This document shows, piece by piece, positions 39,874 through 45,000 of a stretch of 45,000 bases of DNA. A model generated the notes under the pieces. That model saw only the letters and a list, made by a program, of their open reading frames with translations, was not told the DNA's origin and did no database searches. The DNA lies in contig NZ_AP017312.1 in the NCBI RefSeq assembly GCF_002355375.1, forward strand, positions 180,001 to 225,000, written 5' to 3'. This DNA is from Aneurinibacillus soli (GTDB lineage: Bacteria > Bacillota > Bacilli > Aneurinibacillales > Aneurinibacillaceae). Numbering within the stretch: position 1 is the first letter of the stretch; each line of letters begins with the position of its first letter. A program made the position numbers and the translations under genes.

Positions 39874-40752
39874 TTATCGCTTCCGCGTAATCACACGCGC
39901 CGTTACGTTCAACAAAATCACCATCATAATAAGCGTCAGTGCGCCTGCCCATGCCTGCGCCTGCCACTCTGCATACGGCGAGATCGCATAATTGAATATA
40001 AGAACGGGCATAGACGCGATCGGTTGATTCAATGAATGACTCCAGTACATATTGCCGAACGCTGTAAACAGGAGCGGCGCTGTCTCGCCTGCCACACGCG
40101 CAATCGCAAGCATGACGCCGGTGATAATACCGCGCAGGGCCGTTGGCAAAATAATTTTCATAATGACGCGCCACTGTGGAATGCCGAGTGCAAGACCGGC
40201 TTCCCGCATGTGGTTCGGTACAAGCTTCAACATCTCTTCGGTTGTCCGCGTAACAGCCGGAATCATGATGAATGCCAGTGCCATACCACCCGCATAAGCG
40301 GAGAAACCGCCCATCATCAGGACAACAAGCCCATAAACGACAATCCCGACGACAATCGATGGAACACCGAGCATAATATCAGTTAAGAATGATACAAATT
40401 TTCCAAAGCGATTGCGTCCATACTCAGATAGGAAGATTCCAGCCATTAAACCAACTGGAATTCCGATGACAGACGCAAGACCAAGCAGAATAAATGTTCC
40501 AACGATACCATTGGCCATCCCGCCGCCGATCTCACCTGGAGGAGCCGGCAGCTCAGTGAAGAAGTCAAAATTAAGAGCGGATACCCCTTTAACCAGCACA
40601 TATCCCAAAATGCTGAACAGAGGGGTAAGCGCGAGAATCATACTAATGATCGTCATCCCAACCATGATTTTACTTTGTGCCTGACGACGGCTGAGACGAG
40701 CGGTAGACTTCTCGAAACCTACGCCCTTACTGCTTTTTAATACACTCTCCAT
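39874..40752 (-). CDS. pstA: Phosphate ABC transporter permease PstA
   Basis: A 292-residue inner-membrane permease with about six membrane helices after a charged cytoplasmic start (residues 1-28). The ABC permease EAA loop appears as [23 protein letters not shown] near residues 183-205, and the [13 protein letters not shown] stretch is typical of PstA. It forms the channel with PstC. The start is four bases past the pstC stop, with AGGAGG inside the end of pstC, which implies translational coupling. Confidence 0.95.
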   Translation of the reverse strand: MESVLKSSKGVGFEKSTARLSRRQAQSKIMVGMTIISMILALTPLFSILGYVLVKGVSALNFDFFTELPAPPGEIGGGMANGIVGTFILLGLASVIGIPVGLMAGIFLSEYGRNRFGKFVSFLTDIMLGVPSIVVGIVVYGLVVLMMGGFSAYAGGMALAFIMIPAVTRTTEEMLKLVPNHMREAGLALGIPQWRVIMKIILPTALRGIITGVMLAIARVAGETAPLLFTAFGNMYWSHSLNQPIASMPVLIFNYAISPYAEWQAQAWAGALTLIMMVILLNVTARVITRKR

Positions 40753-40755
40753 CGA

Positions 40756-41679
40756 TTACTTCGCCTCCTGTACGCCCCGTGAAGTCGTCCACACGAGGAA
40801 TTTCGCAAAAATGTTGACGAGCAGCGTAACCGCGAACAGGAGGAAGCCAATCTCAATGAGAGTAGATAAGTATAAGTTCGACGATGCTTCATTAAACTCG
40901 TTAGCGATGACGCTTGCCATTGTATAAGCAGGGTCAAATATAGAATCCGGAACTTCCGGCCGATTTCCGATAACCATAGTCACAGACATTGTTTCGCCAA
41001 TTGCACGTCCTAACCCGATAATCATCGCACCGAGAATACCGGAACGAGAATAGGTGAGAACGGCTTTGCGAATCATTTCCCATTTGGTGGCCCCCAGTGC
41101 GAGCGCTGCTTCGCGCTGCGACTCCGGTACAACCATCAGCACCTCCCGCGAGATCGAAGCGATCGTCGGGATGATCATAATAGCTAGAATGACGCCCGCT
41201 GTAAAAATCCCTACCCCGAAGGACGGACCGCGGAAAAACGGAATGAAAGTGCCCAGTGTGTTAATAAACACAGGCGCTATATATTCGCGAATAATTGGAG
41301 ATAAAACGAAAATGCCCCACAAACCGTATACAATCGACGGAATAGCCGCCAGAAGCTCAATCAAAAATCCAATCACATCGCGGAACCACTTTGGCGCGAT
41401 TTCCACCAGGAAAATCGCAATTCCTACACTAATCGGTGTGGCAATCGCAAGGGCAAGGAGGGACGATACGATGGTGCCATAAATGAAAGGCCATGCCCCG
41501 AACTCTTCTGCCACTGGGTCCCATGCCTTGCTGAAAAGAAAGCTCGGGCCGTACTTGTCAATCGCAAAACTAGAACCGCGAAACATCTCCCACAGCATAA
41601 TGCCCAGCATCGCAATGATGGAACAACCAAAAACATACGCAACCGCCTTAAACACCTGGTCTCCATATCGTCTCTTCAA
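40756..41679 (-). CDS. pstC: Phosphate ABC transporter permease PstC
   Basis: A 307-residue permease with about six membrane helices. The EAA loop REAALALGATKWEMIRKAVL (about 194-213) and LLAAIPSIVYGLWGIFVLSP (about 110-129) identify it as PstC. I chose the TTG at 41679 as start because GAGGAG lies eight bases upstream; the GTG at 41688 overlaps that site. A terminator-like hairpin separates it from pstS. It overlaps functionally and in order with pstA and pstB. Confidence 0.95.
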   Translation of the reverse strand: MKRRYGDQVFKAVAYVFGCSIIAMLGIMLWEMFRGSSFAIDKYGPSFLFSKAWDPVAEEFGAWPFIYGTIVSSLLALAIATPISVGIAIFLVEIAPKWFRDVIGFLIELLAAIPSIVYGLWGIFVLSPIIREYIAPVFINTLGTFIPFFRGPSFGVGIFTAGVILAIMIIPTIASISREVLMVVPESQREAALALGATKWEMIRKAVLTYSRSGILGAMIIGLGRAIGETMSVTMVIGNRPEVPDSIFDPAYTMASVIANEFNEASSNLYLSTLIEIGFLLFAVTLLVNIFAKFLVWTTSRGVQEAK

Positions 41680-41700
41680 GAGATACACTCCTCTTCCTTG

Positions 41701-41736
41701 AAAAAAGCGGCAAAAAACTCATCATGAGTTTTTTGC
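41701..41736 (-). terminator. Attenuating hairpin between pstS and pstC
   Basis: A 13-pair stem GCAAAAAACTCAT/ATGAGTTTTTTGC with the centre C as minimal loop, followed by CGC and six T on the minus strand. It would stop part of the transcripts after pstS, so that the binding protein exceeds the membrane parts. Confidence 0.75.
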
Positions 41737-41759
41737 ACGCTCTCCCCTGCTTTCTTTTT

Positions 41760-42875
41760 TTATTTCAGTACAGCTTCGCCGTTTACTTTTACTTTTTTCA
41801 GTGCTTCTACGCCTTTATCTTGCAGTTCTTTCGGCATCGGAGCGTAGTTCAGTTCACCTGCATATTTCTGGCCGTCTGTTACAGCCCATTTAAGCATGGT
41901 CAGCATTTTTTCTGCTTTTGCTTTGTCGAGTGTCAGGTTTTCCGGAACGAGTACCCATGTTGTACCTACGATCGGGTAGCTGTCTTTACCCGGCTGATTG
42001 CTCAGTTTCACTTTCAGATCTTCTGGAATGGTTGTCAGTGCGCCTTTCGCTGCCGATGTTACTGTTTCAAGCGTTGGAGCTACGAACTGACCATCTTTGT
42101 TTTTGATACTAGCTGCTGTCATGTTGTTCTGAATTACATACGCCAGCTCGACATAGCCGATTGAACCTGGTGTATTTTGCACTTGACCTGCTACGCCTTC
42201 ATTACCTTTCGCCCCTGTACCTACGTTTGCCCATTTAACAGACTTACCTGTCTGCTCTTTCGTCCATTTTGCTGGCACAGCTGCGTTTAAATATGTTGTT
42301 ACGATATGTGTAGTACCGGAGCCGTCAGAACGGTGTACCGGGAAGATATCAGTTGCTGGAAGTGCTACGCCTTTATTGTCCGCAGCAATTTTCGGATCGT
42401 TCCATTTTTTGATCTTGCCATTATAGATGTCTGCAATGTTTTCTGGAGTCAGCTTCAGGTTTTTCACACCTTCAAGGTTGTACGCAATGGCTACACCACC
42501 AAGTGTTACCGGAATGTGAAGCACATTACCGCCTGCTGCTTTCAGCTCATCGTCTTTCATCGGAGCATCAGAAGCTGCGAAGTCAACGGTTTTAGCAGTC
42601 AGCTGTTTGATCCCGCCGCCAGAACCAATGGATTGATAGTTTACTTTTACATCCGCATGCTCTTTGGAATATTCACTGAACATTTTAGAGAACAACGGAT
42701 TTACAAATGTAGAACCTGCTCCATTCAAGAGTCCAGTGTCTCCGCTAGCTGCTTTCTCACTACCTGGTTTCGCCGTATCTTTATTTGTTGTAAGATCGTT
42801 ATTGCTAGAACCACAGCCAGTAAGAGCTGTCATGATCATACCTGTAGCTGCTAATACCCCTAATTTTTTTAACAC
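41760..42875 (-). CDS. pstS: Phosphate-binding lipoprotein PstS
   Basis: A 371-residue extracellular lipoprotein that captures phosphate for PstCAB. The signal peptide (residues 1-20) ends in the lipobox LTG-C with lipidated Cys21, followed by a Ser/Asn/Lys-rich linker. Phosphate-binding loops are visible in GAGSTFVNPLF, QSIGSGGGIKQL, FAASDAPMKDDE and HRSDGSGTTHI. The start is taken as GTG at 42875, nine bases after AAGGGGG; the open frame to 42974 would add 33 residues before the signal peptide and reaches into the promoter. It leads the operon behind a Pho box. Confidence 0.95.
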   Translation of the reverse strand: MLKKLGVLAATGMIMTALTGCGSSNNDLTTNKDTAKPGSEKAASGDTGLLNGAGSTFVNPLFSKMFSEYSKEHADVKVNYQSIGSGGGIKQLTAKTVDFAASDAPMKDDELKAAGGNVLHIPVTLGGVAIAYNLEGVKNLKLTPENIADIYNGKIKKWNDPKIAADNKGVALPATDIFPVHRSDGSGTTHIVTTYLNAAVPAKWTKEQTGKSVKWANVGTGAKGNEGVAGQVQNTPGSIGYVELAYVIQNNMTAASIKNKDGQFVAPTLETVTSAAKGALTTIPEDLKVKLSNQPGKDSYPIVGTTWVLVPENLTLDKAKAEKMLTMLKWAVTDGQKYAGELNYAPMPKELQDKGVEALKKVKVNGEAVLK

Positions 42876-42945
42876 TGCAAGAATCCCCCTTAGTAGTTTT
42901 AGTAGATGAGCTCTACTAGTTTTTTTGGTGTCTCGCTCGAGATTC

Positions 42946-43018
42946 ATAGTAAAGCACTTGAGGGGGTGGAACAAGGCATTTAACTCTATCTTTAATCTAT
43001 CTTTACAAAGCGTTTACA
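42946..43018 (-). promoter_or_regulatory. Pho-box promoter of pstSCAB
   Basis: Read on the plus strand, four hexamers occur at exact 11-base steps: TTAACT (42980), TTTAAT (42991), TTTACA (43002) and TTTACA (43013), matching the PhoP box TT(A/T)ACA. They lie upstream of a TACTAT -10 (42951-42946) that lacks a good -35, as expected for a PhoP-activated promoter. The repeats run opposite to the gene. A small hairpin (42900-42918) lies in the leader. Confidence 0.75.
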
Positions 43019-43056
43019 TAGTAAATAAATACAGGAAATATATGTTTTTCACAAGC

Positions 43057-43078
43057 AAAAAACCCTTATTTCTAAGGG
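43057..43078 (-). terminator. Terminator after the truncated chemoreceptor gene
   Basis: CCCTTA/TAAGGG stem with a four-base loop, followed by six T on the minus strand, 46 bases past the stop codon. Confidence 0.75.
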
Positions 43079-43123
43079 CTTACGTTTTTTGTAAATTTTT
43101 AATTAAGACTCGATTATACAATC

Positions 43124-44488
43124 CTATATTTTAAAAATATGTATAGCATCACGAAGTTCTTCAGCCGTTTTCGCAAGAACAGTAGAAGCCGATACTATTT
43201 CTTCAATGGAAGCATTTTGTTCTTCAACAGAAGCTGCTATATTTTGTGTACTTTCTGCTGATACCTCAGATATTTGAGCAATATCGCCCATCATTTGAAC
43301 CATCGTTTGAGAACTAGTGTTTACTTGCTCGATTACAGAAGTAACCTGTTGAGAATGAGTATATACTTTCTCGATAGAACTCGAGATACCTCGGAAAGCT
43401 TCTCCCGTTTGATCAACAAGCGTAAGGCCTTCTTGCACGGCGGTAAGGCCCTCTTGCATGGCCTGAATGGCTCTATGTGATTCGTTTTGAATATCACAAA
43501 TGAGCGTTTGAATACTTTCTGCTGAATGGTTAGACTCTTCGGCTAATTTACGAACTTCATCTGCTACGACAGAAAATCCTTTTCCATGTTCTCCTGCCCT
43601 GGCTGCCTCAATCGCGGCATTCAATGCTAACAGGTTTGTCTGGTTTGCAATCTGTGTAATGAATTCGATAAATTTCCCGATTTCGTTTGACTTTTGGCCA
43701 AGTGATTCAATAACAGTAGCCGTAGTCTGAACCTTTTCTTGAACCACATTCATTTGTTTGGTTGTATGACTCACTACTTCATTTCCCTGAAGAGCTTGCT
43801 CTGTTGCCACACTTGAACAATCCGCAACGGTTTGAATGCTACATACGGCTTGTTCCATCCCTTTAGAGTTTTCTTCTACTACCTTTGTGGATTGCACAAC
43901 AGTTGCCACCTGCTTATCGGAACCAGAAGAAACTTCCTGCATGGCAAGCGAGATCTGCTCCGTAGCTTTGCTTGCATGTTCTACATTTGCAGACATTTCT
44001 TCCGTCATAGCTGATACTTGTTCAGCATTTTGGGACACTTTATACACAATCACACGCAGCCTGTCACTCATTTTATTAAAGTCATCCGCTAAATCCTTAA
44101 TTTCATCTTTGGTTTTGACGACAATCCTTTCTCCGGTTAAATCCCCCTCAGCAATCCGGCGTAGCTGTATCGCTATTTGCTTAATAGGATTAGAAATCAT
44201 ACGTGAGATCAGAATGCTTATGATAATACCTAATATTACCGCGCATATGCTCAATGTAATGACCAGCGTCTTGCCTGAGTGATATAAATTAACCGCTATA
44301 TTGGTAGCAAGATCCGCCCCTTTGCTGTTTACATCTGCTAATTCCTCTAGCTTTTGATTTGCCTCATCAAAATAGGGCCGCGAAGACTTTATAATGGAAT
44401 TCACTTCAGTCAACTTATTCTCGTGGGCATCCTCAATAAGTGCGGAAAGAGTATTGAAGTAAATCACTTCTTTTTCTTTTAAACTATC
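43124..44488 (-). pseudogene. 5'-truncated methyl-accepting chemotaxis protein
   Basis: The C-terminal 454 codons of a chemoreceptor. What remains is the end of a four-helix-bundle ligand domain (roughly up to residue 75), one membrane helix ([19 protein letters not shown]), HAMP, and a complete signalling domain with [20 protein letters not shown] and the [12 protein letters not shown] stretch. The first membrane helix and the first half of the sensor are missing. The frame stays open to 44488 and then meets a TGA at the edge of the IS4-type element, so the gene was most likely cut by insertion. A GTG at 44467 could start a shorter product lacking a sensor, which I think unlikely to work normally. 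Confidence 0.8.
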
Positions 44489-44490
44489 AT

Positions 44491-45000
44491 ATCAGGCCTG
44501 TTGATTAACCAATTTTAGACAAACTACTCCCCTGTATGAGTAGAGATCGACTTATTATTGTATGAATTGCAATCATCCATTCGGCCTGAAGGCTCTCAAA
44601 CCGTAAAAGACGTGCAAACTGAATAAAAGATAGCATAGCGAAACGTGAAACCATCGGTTTCGCCTTCTCATAGATCCACTTTATCAAAACATAGGTAATT
44701 AAAGCCGTATACAATTGACCGTATACAGCATTTTTAGTGGTACCAAACAATACAGGTACATTTACGTGTTGCTTAATCCAGCGGAAAAACGTTTCGATTT
44801 GCCATCTGGCTTTATAAATCTCCGCAATTTTTTCGGCAGATAGGTCTCTTCGATCCGTTACGACTCGAATCTCATTCCCTTCATCATCTGTAAAAAATAT
44901 AACACGATGCCGCTCTTGAGAACGACACTGAGAAGTGCCGAGATAGCACGTACTGTCTTTGATTACAGAGGATGCAGTAGAGGAGCAGCGTCGAAGAGAT
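44491..45000 (-). mobile_element. IS4-family insertion sequence, right part cut by the window edge
   Basis: The left boundary is near 44491-44500 (sequence ATCAGGCCTG), where the chemoreceptor frame breaks and 5-14 bases before the transposase stop at 44505. The other end, the terminal inverted repeat and the target duplication lie outside the window, so the exact boundary is inferred. Confidence 0.65.
44505..45000 (-). CDS. IS4-family DDE transposase, C-terminal part
   Basis: The frame is open from the right window edge to the stop at 44505, giving the last 165 codons. The segment AEIYKARWQIETFFRWIKQH contains Y-x2-R-x3-E-x6-K, the signature of IS4 transposases, with the Glu that completes the DDE catalytic triad. 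A preceding VIKDSTCYLGTSQ and VIFFTDDEGNEIRVVTDR lead into it, and the FGTTKNAVYGQLYTALITYVLIKW part is typical of the C-terminal end. No frameshift or early stop is visible in this part. Catalytic Asp residues lie outside the window. Confidence 0.85.
   Translation of the reverse strand, partial: SLRRCSSTASSVIKDSTCYLGTSQCRSQERHRVIFFTDDEGNEIRVVTDRRDLSAEKIAEIYKARWQIETFFRWIKQHVNVPVLFGTTKNAVYGQLYTALITYVLIKWIYEKAKPMVSRFAMLSFIQFARLLRFESLQAEWMIAIHTIISRSLLIQGSSLSKIG

Noticed and set aside
39854-40174. In-frame 5' extension of pstB
   Set aside because: The extension is antisense-free but overlaps pstA in another frame, reads as unlike any ABC protein, and the ATG at 39853 has a good ribosome binding site.
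42876-42974. 33-residue N-terminal extension of pstS
   Set aside because: It would place a charged stretch before a normal lipoprotein signal peptide and cover the -10 region of the Pho promoter.

Overview
This window looks like the core of a low-to-mid GC Firmicutes chromosome, order Bacillales. The evidence is the gene order ctsR-mcsA-mcsB-clpC-radA-disA ... yacL-ispD-ispF-gltX-cysE-cysS-mrnC-rlmB-rae1-sigH-rpmG-secE-nusG-rplKAJL-rsmC-rpoBC-rplGB-rpsLG-fusA-tuf, the strong GGAGG-type ribosome binding sites, a Cys T-box, an L10 leader and a CtsR operator. The sporulation and transition-state factor SigH points to a spore-former. A member of the Brevibacillus/Aneurinibacillus/Paenibacillus side of the order is my guess; no rRNA is present to settle it. 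I found no tRNA, rRNA, CRISPR array or prophage.

Left end (1-2.8 kb): the start of a YitT-family membrane protein (-), a small glutaredoxin-like protein (+), phoU (-) with a possible Pho box, and a single ftsW/spoVE-type SEDS gene (+). Two facing terminators separate ftsW from the long minus-strand block.

Translation and transcription block (2.9-19.4 kb, all minus): tuf, fusA, rpsG, rpsL and rplGB behind their own promoter; rpoC and rpoB behind a strong promoter and structured leader; rsmC; rplL and rplJ behind a promoter and L10 leader; rplA, rplK, nusG, secE and rpmG behind a further promoter. Several hairpins between genes look placed to set different output for neighbouring genes.

Housekeeping block (19.4-38.9 kb, all minus): a complete chemoreceptor gene with its own promoter sits between sigH and rpmG. 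Upstream lie sigH, the RNA genes rae1, rlmB and mrnC, cysS-cysE under a UGC-specifier T-box, gltX, ispF-ispD and the PIN/TRAM gene yacL. A carD-like gene with tandem promoters and pssA lie between yacL and disA, followed by the radA, clpC, mcsB, mcsA, ctsR protein quality-control operon behind a CtsR-controlled promoter.

Right end (39-45 kb, minus): the phosphate uptake operon pstS-pstC-pstA-pstB with an 11-bp-periodic Pho box and an attenuator after pstS, then a 5'-truncated chemoreceptor gene cut by an IS4-family insertion sequence that runs off the window.

Most of the window is conserved core genome. I did not find a novel multi-gene system. The points worth a second look are regulatory structures between genes, departures from the usual gene order, and the insertion sequence junction.
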